Positions 8,682 through 18,300 of a stretch of 64,000 nt of DNA are shown piece by piece. Made by a program: the position numbers and the translations under genes. The notes beneath the pieces were generated by a model. The model was not told the origin of the DNA. It worked only from the letters and a program-made list of their open reading frames with translations, and searched no databases. Each line of letters begins with the position of its first letter. Position 1 is the first letter of the stretch. The stretch is from positions 98,518 through 162,517 of the forward strand of contig NZ_BMFD01000001.1 of NCBI RefSeq assembly GCF_014637795.1, read 5' to 3'. This stretch comes from Belliella aquatica. Its GTDB lineage: Bacteria > Bacteroidota > Bacteroidia > Cytophagales > Cyclobacteriaceae.

Positions 8682-8697
8682 TGATGCCATGGCATCA
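8682..8697. promoter_or_regulatory. 16-bp perfect palindrome, possible operator
   Basis: TGATGCCATGGCATCA is fully self-complementary. It lies 261 bases upstream of the decarboxylase start. Operator function is inferred only from symmetry. Confidence 0.35.
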
Positions 8698-8839
8698 CTA
8701 TTCAGCAGCTTATTAAAGTTTACATCATTTTGAGCTTGGTGGAAATCTCCATTTTCCACCTCTCATTCTAATCAGGCATCGCGCAATTTTTAAATCTTGC
8801 TCGCTCGATTTTTTGACAAAATGATTAAATAAAAAACGA

Positions 8840-8856
8840 GTTAAAATGATTTTAAC
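8840..8856. promoter_or_regulatory. 17-bp AT-rich palindrome, possible operator
   Basis: GTTAAAATGATTTTAAC is a perfect inverted repeat (8-base arms, one central base) 102 bases upstream of the decarboxylase start, close to where a promoter would be. Confidence 0.35.
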
Positions 8857-8958
8857 AAGCTAAAATCATAGCCTTTATAACACTGACTTTCTGCTAAATA
8901 GAGCATTTTATTGATAGCACTTTGACATTTTATAACCACCATCTAAATCTTTTAAAAT

Positions 8959-10704
8959 ATGGCTTCAACAAACGTAGTAACTTACCTCACGACCAGATTA
9001 CAACAACTGGGTGTTAACCACTTATTTTCCGTTCCAGGGGATTATACCAGTGATCTTTTGGAAATTGTCGATACGCAAACCACACTCAAGCGAATTGGGA
9101 ATTGTAATGAACTCAATGCCGGATATGCGGCCGATGGATATGCTAGAATCAATGGACTTGGAGCAGTAGCTGTCACCACCGGTGTAGGCTCCTTCAGTTT
9201 ACTGAATGCAATCGGAGGAGCTTTTGTGGAAGACGTTCCCGTCGTTGCCATCATTGGCACATTGAGCAATACCAAAGCTCTTGACGAAATAAATGGCGCT
9301 GAACTGTACCACCACAATGTCGGAAGTGGTGATGCAAATCTTCAGGTTTACAAACCTGTTACTGTGGCATTTGAGAAAATAAGCAATCCTCTGACTGCCC
9401 CTGCTCAAATCGATCAGGCACTAATAGCTTGTATCAGCCAAAGGAAACCTGTTGCAATAGAAATCACAGAAGATTGCTACTACATGCCTTGCGCAGATCC
9501 TGTAGGCGAACTATCTCCTGTGGCAAGTTATGAATCTATAGAAATCCTCAGACAAATGGCTGCTGCCACGTCCAACAAGTACGCTACACAGATCGTGACG
9601 GCCTTGGATGGTGCTGCGCAGTCGATTTACGATAAGCTTTGTGCCAGCAAAGCTCCCGTGCTATGGATCGGAAAGGAAATTCAAACCTATCATTTGCAAG
9701 ATAAATTTCTGGCACTATTGGATAAAATCAAAGCGCCTTACGCCTACAGTTTGCTCGGCAAAGCGATCATTCCGGAGGATAACCCATGGTTTATTGGCTT
9801 GCATGATGGCGTTTTTACTTCAGCTTATACCAATCAGTTTATTCAAAAAAGTGACTGCTTGATTGGCCTCGGGGTGTGGAATACAGATTTGAACCAATTC
9901 GGAGTCAAGAGCAATAACTTGGGCCTAATCAGTGACATTGATGTTTCCCGCAGCATGGTCAAGGCAGGCAATGAGCTGTATGTTCAAGTGTCCCTTTCCA
10001 ACTTACTCGACGCACTTTTGGCTTTGATCGATAAAAACGGGTATACACCTAAGTGGTCAACACCTGTACCTCCTAGCGCTCCTGTACCTCCTAATGCATC
10101 GGATCCGATCACTTATGATGGGTTTTATAGTGTGCTTGATTCTTTTATCACACCAAATCACATCATCATGGCAGATATAGGTCTCTCTACTTTTGGTGGT
10201 ACTTCATCTTTAAAAATCACAAGGCCAAATGGCATCCAAGCACAAAATATTTGGGCATCCATAGGTTGGAGTGTCCCTGCCGGACTAGGGGCTTCCTTTG
10301 TCGATGGAACCCGCGCACTTGTGATTGTTGGAGATGGAGCATTCAAACTTACTTGTCAGGCTGTCTCTACGATGGTGATGGAAAAAAGAAACACTGTGGT
10401 GTTTGTCATGAACAATAAGGTCTATGGGGTAGAGCAAATGCTCCTCGATCCTGCTCCTTATAAACAAGATTCTACAGAGCCATTTGAAGAAGCCAATATA
10501 CTCCAAGAATGGGACTATGTAAGCTTGATGAAGGCTTTTTCAAACAATTCACCCAATGGGCAGAGTGCCAATGTCAATACCGTCCAAGACCTCCACAATG
10601 TCTTGGAAACCATCAATAACAATCCAAATGCAGCATTCTTAGTAAATATCAACCTCAATGAAAGGGATTATCCTTCAGCGTGGTCACTATTTGTCAACAA
10701 GTAA
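8959..10704 (+). CDS. Pyruvate/indolepyruvate decarboxylase-family enzyme
   Basis: A 581-residue thiamin-diphosphate decarboxylase for 2-keto acids. The N-terminal PYR domain has the cofactor-activating Glu in GNCNELNAGYAADGYAR and the HH pair in ELYHHNVGSG, the hallmark of the pyruvate/indolepyruvate/phenylpyruvate decarboxylase group rather than acetolactate synthase. The C-terminal PP domain has the ThDP motif GDGAFKLTCQ...NNKVYGVEQ. Length fits the family. It would convert a 2-keto acid to the aldehyde and CO2. The next gene (12 bases away) is a flavin amine oxidase, which could supply the keto acid from an amino acid, so indolepyruvate or phenylpyruvate are attractive substrates; that is inference. 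Cytoplasmic. First gene of a long co-directional block. Confidence 0.88.
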   Translation: MASTNVVTYLTTRLQQLGVNHLFSVPGDYTSDLLEIVDTQTTLKRIGNCNELNAGYAADGYARINGLGAVAVTTGVGSFSLLNAIGGAFVEDVPVVAIIGTLSNTKALDEINGAELYHHNVGSGDANLQVYKPVTVAFEKISNPLTAPAQIDQALIACISQRKPVAIEITEDCYYMPCADPVGELSPVASYESIEILRQMAAATSNKYATQIVTALDGAAQSIYDKLCASKAPVLWIGKEIQTYHLQDKFLALLDKIKAPYAYSLLGKAIIPEDNPWFIGLHDGVFTSAYTNQFIQKSDCLIGLGVWNTDLNQFGVKSNNLGLISDIDVSRSMVKAGNELYVQVSLSNLLDALLALIDKNGYTPKWSTPVPPSAPVPPNASDPITYDGFYSVLDSFITPNHIIMADIGLSTFGGTSSLKITRPNGIQAQNIWASIGWSVPAGLGASFVDGTRALVIVGDGAFKLTCQAVSTMVMEKRNTVVFVMNNKVYGVEQMLLDPAPYKQDSTEPFEEANILQEWDYVSLMKAFSNNSPNGQSANVNTVQDLHNVLETINNNPNAAFLVNINLNERDYPSAWSLFVNK

Positions 10705-10716
10705 TCTTTTGAAACC

Positions 10717-12393
10717 ATGGACAATCAAACAAAAAAATCAGATGTTTTAATCATTGGCGCAGGCATGAGCGGACTTTTTGCTGCTTGGAGACTGCTGTCA
10801 GACAATCCAAACCTAAAAATACAAATTGTAGAGAAACTCCACCGAACAGGTGGTCGACTCCAAACCACATTTGTAGACATCGAAGATATCAATGGCGAAA
10901 TCGTATCTGTACACGATGAAGAAGGAGGGATGCGTTTTGTGCCCAAAGAAAGTGGGCAAATGCAACATCTTTGGAAGCTTATCTGCGACATGCAGACAGC
11001 AGGCCACCCCCTGAAACCCGTTCCTTTTATTATGGGAAATGGCAATAATCGCTACTATGTGAGAGGGAGGTCATTCACTGTACAAGATGCAATCGATAGC
11101 AATCAGAAAATTTGGTCGGAGATTTTTACCTTATCAGCAAACGAACAAGGAAAGGAACCTTCGGATATCCTTACCGAAGTGATGAATGAAATCTTAAGGC
11201 AAAACAACATGCCGAAGGATATAAACCCAAAATCTCCTAAAGAATGGATTCATTTTAGAAACCACTGTACATTTAATGATTATGAAGGAAATGCAATAAC
11301 AATTAATCAATGGGGTTTTTGGAGCTTACTTCGCACCTATGGACTTTCACAAGAATGCATTGAGATGCTCAGCCATGTTTTGGGCTTTATGGGTCCATTC
11401 CAAGAATATATCAATGCCGGCGAAGGCTTGCAGATTCTTTTCGATTTCCCCAAACCCGCAGCCACACCATTCAAAACGTTGGCCAACGGATTTGAAGGAT
11501 TACCCAAAGCATTAGAAAATGAAATCACAAAAAAACAGGGCCACTTTGATTTTCAAATCAATGTAGATTCTTTAAAAACAGAAGGGGAAGGTTATTTTGT
11601 TGAAGGAAGAGAAGAACTGACGGGGAACACGGTCAGCTATTATGCTGAAAAAGTCATTCTTGCCATTCCGAAGAAGCCACTCAAAATCCTGACAGAAAAT
11701 TCTCCCATTCTACTCGAGAATAAGCATTTCAAAGAAGCCGTGAATAGCGTCAAAAACATGGAATTGACTAAAGTCGGACTGTATTTTAAGGAGCGTTGGT
11801 GGCATTCACATGAAAAAATTAACCTTACCAACGGGCCTAACTTTTCTGATTTACCACTTGGGTCGGTATACACTTTTTCTCAATTCCCAGAGAATGATGA
11901 TGAAGATCAAAAGTACATTGGACCTGCAGCGCTTACGCAATACACGGACTACATTCGGGGAAATTTCTGGATGGAACTTCAAAATATTGGAGAAAGCTAT
12001 CAAACTCCAGATTTTCCTGTAAACCCACCCAACACAGAACCGGCATCTAAGGCTCTCGTCAACGAGATGATGATTCAACTGAAGTTACTTTTTGGTCTGG
12101 ATAAAGATGCGGTAGTACCAAAACCTGTCTTGAGCACTTATCGAGTTTGGGGTGAAGGGGATTTTGGATACGGCTATCATCAGTACAAAATCAATGTGAA
12201 TGACGAAGATGTTTATCCAAATATTTACAACCCTTCGGAAAACCTCTTTGTCTGCAATGAGTCATGGTCACCAGAACAAGGCTGGGTCGAAGGGGCCTTG
12301 ATTATGAGCGACTACGTGATGGTGAAAGGTTTCGGACTTCAAGCCTACGCCGAAGACGGTATAACGGAGACGAGTTCCTCCTCAAAAAAATAA
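10717..12393 (+). CDS. Flavin-containing amine/amino-acid oxidase
   Basis: A 558-residue FAD enzyme of the amine oxidase (MAO/LAAO) family. The N-terminal dinucleotide-binding motif VLIIGAGMSGLFAAWRL is followed by the acidic ribose-binding residue (IVEK) and the family GG-doublet TGGRLQT. The C-terminal FAD motif is seen in LFVCNESWSPEQGWVEGALI. No signal peptide is visible, so it is probably cytoplasmic. It should oxidise an amine or L-amino acid to imine/keto acid with release of H2O2. Its position directly after a keto-acid decarboxylase suggests a short route from an aromatic or branched amino acid to an aldehyde. 36 bases separate it from the first FIST gene, so sensing and metabolism appear coupled. 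Exact substrate not deducible. Confidence 0.82.
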   Translation: MDNQTKKSDVLIIGAGMSGLFAAWRLLSDNPNLKIQIVEKLHRTGGRLQTTFVDIEDINGEIVSVHDEEGGMRFVPKESGQMQHLWKLICDMQTAGHPLKPVPFIMGNGNNRYYVRGRSFTVQDAIDSNQKIWSEIFTLSANEQGKEPSDILTEVMNEILRQNNMPKDINPKSPKEWIHFRNHCTFNDYEGNAITINQWGFWSLLRTYGLSQECIEMLSHVLGFMGPFQEYINAGEGLQILFDFPKPAATPFKTLANGFEGLPKALENEITKKQGHFDFQINVDSLKTEGEGYFVEGREELTGNTVSYYAEKVILAIPKKPLKILTENSPILLENKHFKEAVNSVKNMELTKVGLYFKERWWHSHEKINLTNGPNFSDLPLGSVYTFSQFPENDDEDQKYIGPAALTQYTDYIRGNFWMELQNIGESYQTPDFPVNPPNTEPASKALVNEMMIQLKLLFGLDKDAVVPKPVLSTYRVWGEGDFGYGYHQYKINVNDEDVYPNIYNPSENLFVCNESWSPEQGWVEGALIMSDYVMVKGFGLQAYAEDGITETSSSSKK

Positions 12394-12429
12394 CTGCCCA
12401 CTTTATTCAAAAATTAAAAGACACCAATT

Positions 12430-13572
12430 ATGAAAGCGAAAACAATAAAAGGAAACTCCTTAAAGGAGATTGAAAGTGCCTTCAATAATGCCATATCAGA
12501 TGGATTTAAACCAACACTTGCTGTAATATTTCTATCCGTGGCACAAGATAGGGAGGCCATTTGTAGACTTCTTGAGAAGCATGAGATAGATATTTTTGGT
12601 TCTACCACAGCTGGAGAATTTATAGACGGTGAGATTGGTGAAGAATCTGTTGCCATGATGCTCTTGGATATCAGCCACGACCATTATAAGCTTGTGCACT
12701 TAGAAACAGGAAGCAGCCAAACTTTAGCTGTAGCCAAATCAATTGGCCAACAGGGATTGGAGACTTTTTCAAATCCAGCATTTATCATAGCATCAGGAGG
12801 GATCAGTACTGATGGCGAAATGATTGTTCGTGGCATTGAAGAAGCTGTTGGGCCGAAGGTGACCATCTTTGGCGGGCTAGCAGGAGATGATTTCAAAATG
12901 TCAGGGACTTATGTCTTCACTAACCGACATTATAGCATCAATGGCCTTGTCGTGATCATCTTGGATGAGGATAAAATCAATGTAAAAGGATTGGCTTCTA
13001 GTGGTTGGGAGCCTGTGGGCACAGTCAGAACAATCACAAAAAGTGAAGGAAATGTAGTCTACACCATCGATGATCAACCTGCCCTAGACGTGGTGATCAA
13101 ATACATGGGTATCAATAAAAATCTTGACGAGTGGAAAGATGTGATCATGAATGTAGGATCAGAATTTCCAATGCAAATCCAACGCGAAAATGCGGAACCT
13201 GTCATTCGGGCTCCACTATTTGCCAATAAAGAAGATCGCTCGCTCGTCTGTGCCGGAAGTGTTCCTCAAGGATCCAAAGTTCGGTTTTCCCTTCCTCCTG
13301 ATGACTCTGTTATAGATAAAGTTGTCGACGAATGTGAAACCGTCAAAGACAAGGAACTCAATGAAGCCGAGGCGATGATTATGTTCTCTTGCAAAGCCCG
13401 TCATCTCTCTCTCGGCCCGATGGTCAGTGAAGAGATTGATAGAGTAAAAAATGTATGGAATGCCCCAATGATTGGTTTTTTCAGTTACGGGGAAATGGGA
13501 AAAGCTACGAAAGGGAAGCATGAATTTCATAATAACACTTGTTCACTTGTGGTATTATCTGAAAAAAAATAA
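12430..13572 (+). CDS. FIST-domain signal protein (FIST-1)
   Basis: A 380-residue protein consisting of FIST N and FIST C domains only. Supporting segments are FKPTLAVIFLSVAQDR (residues about 27-42), IFGSTTAGEFIDGE (about 56-69), TIFGGLAGDDF (about 144), GWEPVGTVRTITKSEGNVVY (about 194), and the C-terminal block with GEMGK and HNNTCSLVVL. FIST domains are predicted extracellular-signal or small-ligand (amino acid) sensors normally fused to kinases or cyclases; here the domain stands alone, so it probably passes its signal to a separate kinase, the obvious candidate being the product of 13660. Very similar to the FIST protein at 24159 and less so to that at 22976, so the three come from duplication. 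Cytoplasmic. Confidence 0.85.
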   Translation: MKAKTIKGNSLKEIESAFNNAISDGFKPTLAVIFLSVAQDREAICRLLEKHEIDIFGSTTAGEFIDGEIGEESVAMMLLDISHDHYKLVHLETGSSQTLAVAKSIGQQGLETFSNPAFIIASGGISTDGEMIVRGIEEAVGPKVTIFGGLAGDDFKMSGTYVFTNRHYSINGLVVIILDEDKINVKGLASSGWEPVGTVRTITKSEGNVVYTIDDQPALDVVIKYMGINKNLDEWKDVIMNVGSEFPMQIQRENAEPVIRAPLFANKEDRSLVCAGSVPQGSKVRFSLPPDDSVIDKVVDECETVKDKELNEAEAMIMFSCKARHLSLGPMVSEEIDRVKNVWNAPMIGFFSYGEMGKATKGKHEFHNNTCSLVVLSEKK

Positions 13573-13659
13573 GTTAAACCAATATATATCAATAAATTAC
13601 AACAGCACTAAAGATTCATACCTACAAAAAGATTCAAACTTAATTCCCAAACAAAATAT

Positions 13660-15282
13660 ATGAAATCTCACCTCAAACAGCTGTTAGAAATGCTTGAAGG
13701 AGTTGAGTCCATCCATGATCAGCAACTTGAAGAAATGAAAAAAATCATTCAAAGTGTTGACAAAGACTTAACAATTGCTGAATTCAGATTAGAACGTACC
13801 GAAAAAGTAAAGCGAACCACTTCTATTCTCCTCGAAGAGACCATAGAAGAGCTTGAGCAAAAAAGATTGGCTGTAGAAAATCTTGCTTTGGAGTCTTCTA
13901 GACAAGCCTCTCTTGACAGAATTAGAGCAGAAATAGCCTCTATGAGGACTACAAATGATTTGCAACAAATCACTCCGCTAATTTGGGAAGAGTTGAAAAA
14001 ATTGAAAATTCCATTTATCCGATGCGGCTTGTTTATCATGGATGAGGAAGAGGAAAATATCCACACTTACCTCAGCACACCAAAAGGCAATTCTATTGCC
14101 GTGCTTCACCTTCCTTTCAAGGGTATTCCTCTTGCAGAAAGTGCTGTGAAAGCATGGAAAAATCAAACTGCTTTTCACGAGCAGTGGGATCAGCAAGATT
14201 TCAATCAATGGACGGGAAAGTTGATGGACCAAGGTTATATTGAATCTAAGGAAAATTATGAATCTGGAGTTTCTCCTAACCACCTTGAGCTTCATTTTTT
14301 ACCTTTCAAACAAGGCATGCTGTATATTGGAAATACGGAGCAGCTTTCAGAGGAAAATTTAAAATTAGGTTTATCCCTTGCAGAAGCTTTTTCAGTAGCT
14401 TATGATCGCTATGAAGATTTCAAAAAACTGGAGCTTGCCAAATTGGAAGTCGAAAAAACCCTGAAAGACCTCAAGGAAGCCCAAAAACTACTAATCCAAA
14501 GTGAAAAAATGGCTTCTTTGGGTGAGCTAACTGCTGGCATCGCCCACGAAATCCAAAATCCCCTCAACTTCGTCATCAACTTTTCAAGCATGGCCAATGA
14601 GCTTTTGGACGAATTGAAAGCAGAGAAATTCCTTCCTGAGGCTGAAAGAGATCCTGGGTTGGAAGAGGAGATTTTGGAAGACATTGCTAAGAATCTTGAT
14701 AAAATCAATCAGCATGGCAAACGAGCCGATTCCATCGTCAAAGGAATGCTTCAACACAGCCGATCGAGTGGAGGTGAAAAGCTTGAAGTCAACATCAATG
14801 CGTTGGTGGATGAATACCTGAGACTTTCCTACCACGGGCTTCGCGCCAAAGACAAAACTTTCAACGCTGACTTTGTCACCGAGCTGGACAGTACGCTACC
14901 TAAGGTGAAAATCATCCGTCAGGACATGGGAAGGGTGTTTTTGAATCTAATCAACAATGCATTTTTTGCGGTAAATGAAAAAAGAATCAAACACGCATCA
15001 AATGGCTACAAACCTCAGGTAAAAATCAGCAGTAGAATGATCGGCGAAAGTCCCGACCATAATCAAGTAGAAATTAGCATAGCAGACAACGGCTCCGGAA
15101 TTCCTGAAAATATCAAAGAAAAAATCTTCCAACCCTTCTTCACCACCAAAGCAACAGGCCAAGGCACAGGCTTGGGATTGAGTTTGAGCTATGATATCAT
15201 CAAAGCACATGGTGGGGAAATTAGGGTGGAAAGTAAGGAAGGAGAGGGGACGGAGTTTATGATTCGATTGCCTCTTGTCTGA
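13660..15282 (+). CDS. Soluble GAF-like sensor histidine kinase
   Basis: A 540-residue cytoplasmic histidine kinase. Residues about 1-80 form a helical/coiled-coil start shared with the kinase at 25299 (RTEKVKRTT, then [14 protein letters not shown]). Residues about 85-255 are a GAF-like sensor module of the same type as module 11 of the giant kinase ([15 protein letters not shown], then [12 protein letters not shown] and PFIRCGLFI). A coiled coil leads to the HisKA core; the phosphorylated His is residue 296 in [12 protein letters not shown], and the ATPase has [17 protein letters not shown] and [11 protein letters not shown]. No transmembrane segment or receiver. It sits between FIST-1 and the giant kinase, with 87- and 95-base gaps, so it is a likely partner of the FIST proteins. 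Confidence 0.88.
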   Translation: MKSHLKQLLEMLEGVESIHDQQLEEMKKIIQSVDKDLTIAEFRLERTEKVKRTTSILLEETIEELEQKRLAVENLALESSRQASLDRIRAEIASMRTTNDLQQITPLIWEELKKLKIPFIRCGLFIMDEEEENIHTYLSTPKGNSIAVLHLPFKGIPLAESAVKAWKNQTAFHEQWDQQDFNQWTGKLMDQGYIESKENYESGVSPNHLELHFLPFKQGMLYIGNTEQLSEENLKLGLSLAEAFSVAYDRYEDFKKLELAKLEVEKTLKDLKEAQKLLIQSEKMASLGELTAGIAHEIQNPLNFVINFSSMANELLDELKAEKFLPEAERDPGLEEEILEDIAKNLDKINQHGKRADSIVKGMLQHSRSSGGEKLEVNINALVDEYLRLSYHGLRAKDKTFNADFVTELDSTLPKVKIIRQDMGRVFLNLINNAFFAVNEKRIKHASNGYKPQVKISSRMIGESPDHNQVEISIADNGSGIPENIKEKIFQPFFTTKATGQGTGLGLSLSYDIIKAHGGEIRVESKEGEGTEFMIRLPLV

Positions 15283-15288
15283 ACCACG

Positions 15289-15339
15289 CCTGCCTGCAGC
15301 AGGCAGGGATTGGACGGATTTAAGGATGACACGGATTTT
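15289..15339. repeat. Palindrome plus repetitive spacer inside the operon
   Basis: A perfect 9-bp inverted repeat CCTGCCTGC-A-GCAGGCAGG (15289-15307) is followed by GGACGGATTTAAGGATGACA and CGGATTTT. Both pieces look like the short dispersed intergenic repeats of Bacteroidota. They fill the 95-bp gap before the giant kinase gene and could form a hairpin in the mRNA. Confidence 0.6.
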
Positions 15340-15377
15340 AAATTAATAAAGTATGGCAGTGGAGCAAAAAGACTAGC

Positions 15378-18300
15378 ATGGATTCTCAAAAGGAAAAATT
15401 ATTAGAAGAAAGTTATGACCTGATCGTCAATGTGGGATTTTGTCTGGTACCGTATCAGGATATATCTGATATCGTTGATCCTGGCATGATGCTTTTTGGC
15501 ACTACAAAAGACGAGAAGATTTTTTCGTTAAATGAATTAATAGATTTATTTAAATCTCAGTACCAGCAAATGGAACGCTTTGAACCATCTGTTGAACGCA
15601 AGCGGCTGTATACCCATATATCAGACGACGATAACAGTGCAGTCATTGCAGAAGAAATAACGCTTACCCTCGTCTCGGAAGAAATCACCAATAGTCTTTA
15701 TTTACGAACCAGCTGTGTGATGCAGTACAGCGCTGAGCAGTGGAAGGTAACCCACTGGCACGCCTCCACCCCGGTAGAGACTGAAAATGATCACTGGCAC
15801 ATGGAAGAATGGAAGCGGGAAAAAGAGAAACTCCAGAAACTTGTTGACGAGCAGACAGCAGATCTTAAAAACAAAAACCGCGAGTTGGAGATTGAAGCGG
15901 CACTGGAGAAAGTGCGTGCAGTAGCCATGGGCATGAAAAAACCGGAAGATATGCTAGATGTCTGTCGGGTAATTTCAGATCAGTTGCAACAATTCGGTGT
16001 AACAGAAATTCGAAATGTTCAGCTCGCGATCATAGACGAAAACATAGGTCAATACCTCTGCTATCAGTATTTCACCCCTTATGACAAAACCGCTGTTGAA
16101 AAAACAGAATACCTCAAAAGTCCAGTAGAACATGGCATGGTCAAGCAAATGCTGGCTTCTAAGGATGGGCATTTTACTGGAACACTTGAAGGAAAGGAAC
16201 TGAAAAAATTTCGAGAGCATCGCAAAACCGAAAACCATTTTCCTGATCCATTTTTGGATAAAGTTACCAAATTGGATTATTGCTTTTTGTCCATAGGCGA
16301 AGGCGGACTTGGTCTGACTTTGTATCAACCCATGGCTGAGGATATTTTGAATTTGTTTAAGCGTTTTCACCAAGTTTTTTCCTTGGCTTACCAACGGTTT
16401 CGGGAAATCCAAAAAGCCGAAGCGCAGGCGAGGGAAGCACAGATTGAAGTTGCGGTGGAACGTGTTCGTGCCCAATCCATGGCAATGCACCATCCCGATG
16501 ACCTGGATAAAGTAAACAAAGAAATATTAACGCAACTTAACTGGCTTCAGATCGAAGGACTTTCAGGAGTCACTTTTTATCTGGTCGATCAGGATGGATG
16601 GGTGAAAGCCTGGGATTTTTCAAGTCCGGGAAATATAGGAAACCAGAACAGTTATACCCTTCAATTCGACTTCAAAAAGTATGAAATGATGGGATACCCA
16701 TTTAAAATCCTCCAGCAAACTGACCTGAACTACTTCATTGCTGATTATCCCTTTGAAAAACTAGAGAAGGCTGTTTCCGAGATAGAAGAAATAAATCCAG
16801 AGGTTGCCAACGCTTTTAAAGAAGCTTTAACAAAGGGAATCCTAACCCATCAATGGAGTGCTTGCGCCAGAATTACGGAAGGATTGCTCGGCGTTGACCT
16901 GGTAAGTCCTCCCTCCGAGGACACCAAAACCATCGTATTGAAAATCGCAGGGGCGTTCAACCAAGCCTATCAGCGATTTCTCGACCTTCAAAAAGCTGAA
17001 GCACTGGCAAGAGAAGCGCAGATCGAAGCAGCGCTCGAAAGAGTAAGAGCTCAGACTATGGCCATGCACAGCAGCGAAGATGTAGGGAAATGTGTGGTCA
17101 AGATGTTCAGTGAACTCACGGCATTAGGGGTGGATGAAGGGACCCGGTTTGGGATCGGCATCCTGAACCATGAAAACGAAAACAATCAGCTTTGGACGGC
17201 ACGCAAAACCGGAGAGGAAGTCAACATGCATATCGGCAACATCGATATGGCTTGGCACCCCATGCTAATGAGAGCCCGTCAGGCTTGGCTAGAGCAGGTT
17301 CCCTTTCACAAGTATGTGTTGGAAGGAGAAGGTTTGCTGAGTTACTACCGCATGCTCAATCAAGCACCTGACTACAAAATTCAGATCCCGATCGAAAAAT
17401 TACCTAAAAAAGAGATCCAACATTGTTTCATTTTCGAGCATGGATTTTTTTATGCATTCAGTCCCCGTGAATTCCAACCCGAATTAATTCAAATTACTAA
17501 GCGGTTCAGTTCTCTGTTTGAACAAACCTACAGAAGGTATCTGGATTTGGTAAAAGCCGAATCCCAAGCCCGGGAAGCAGAAATCGAATTGGCACTGGAA
17601 CGGGTAAGGGCAAGGACCATGGCCATGCACCATACCGAAGAACTCAAAGAGGTTATTCAGGTGGTGTTCGATCAATTTGTGGATTTGAATATCCATGTAG
17701 ACCATGCAGGATTTATTCTGGACTACAAGGAGCGGGAGGATATGCATATCTGGCTGGCAGATCACCAACAAGGAGTGCCCACTGAGATCACCATTCCTTA
17801 TTTTGATTCGCCTCATTGGAACAGTTACCGGGAGGCAAAAACCAAAGAAGAATCTTTCTTTGCCAATCTGCTCCCCTTTGAAGTAAAAAACAAGTTCTAC
17901 CGGGATCTATTCGAATTGATTCCGGAATTGACTGAAGAAGCGCAGCAAGCTATTTTCAACAAACCGGCACTTGCCATCTCCACCGTATTGCTGGACAATG
18001 TGGGATTGTACATTGAGCATTATTCAATGACTCCCTATACAGCTGAAGAGAATGCTATCCTGATGCGCTTTGGAAAAGTATTCCAACAGACTTACACCCG
18101 CTTTCTCGATCTACAAAAAGCCGAAGCACAGGCAAGGGAATCACAGATTCAACTGGCCATGGAGAGAGTGCGCGCCAGAACCATGGCCATGCAGCATAGC
18201 AGTGAATTGGGCGAAACGTCTGCGCTATTGTTTCAGCAGATACAAACCTTAGGTGTGCCGCCCTGGGCATGTGGATTTAATATCTGGGAGCAAGGTGATA

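Larger units (their letters stand above)
8487..8958. promoter_or_regulatory. Structured intergenic region before the decarboxylase operon
   Basis: This 472-bp gap is rich in symmetrical elements. There is a hairpin AAATACAA/TTGTATTT (8489-8512) just after the HIT gene, two tandem 21-bp units (8532-8573), a 16-bp palindrome (8682-8697), an inverted repeat GGTGGAAA/TTTCCACC (8738-8760) and a 17-bp palindrome (8840-8856). No ORF was seen. It is the likely control region of the operon that starts at 8959. Confidence 0.5.
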
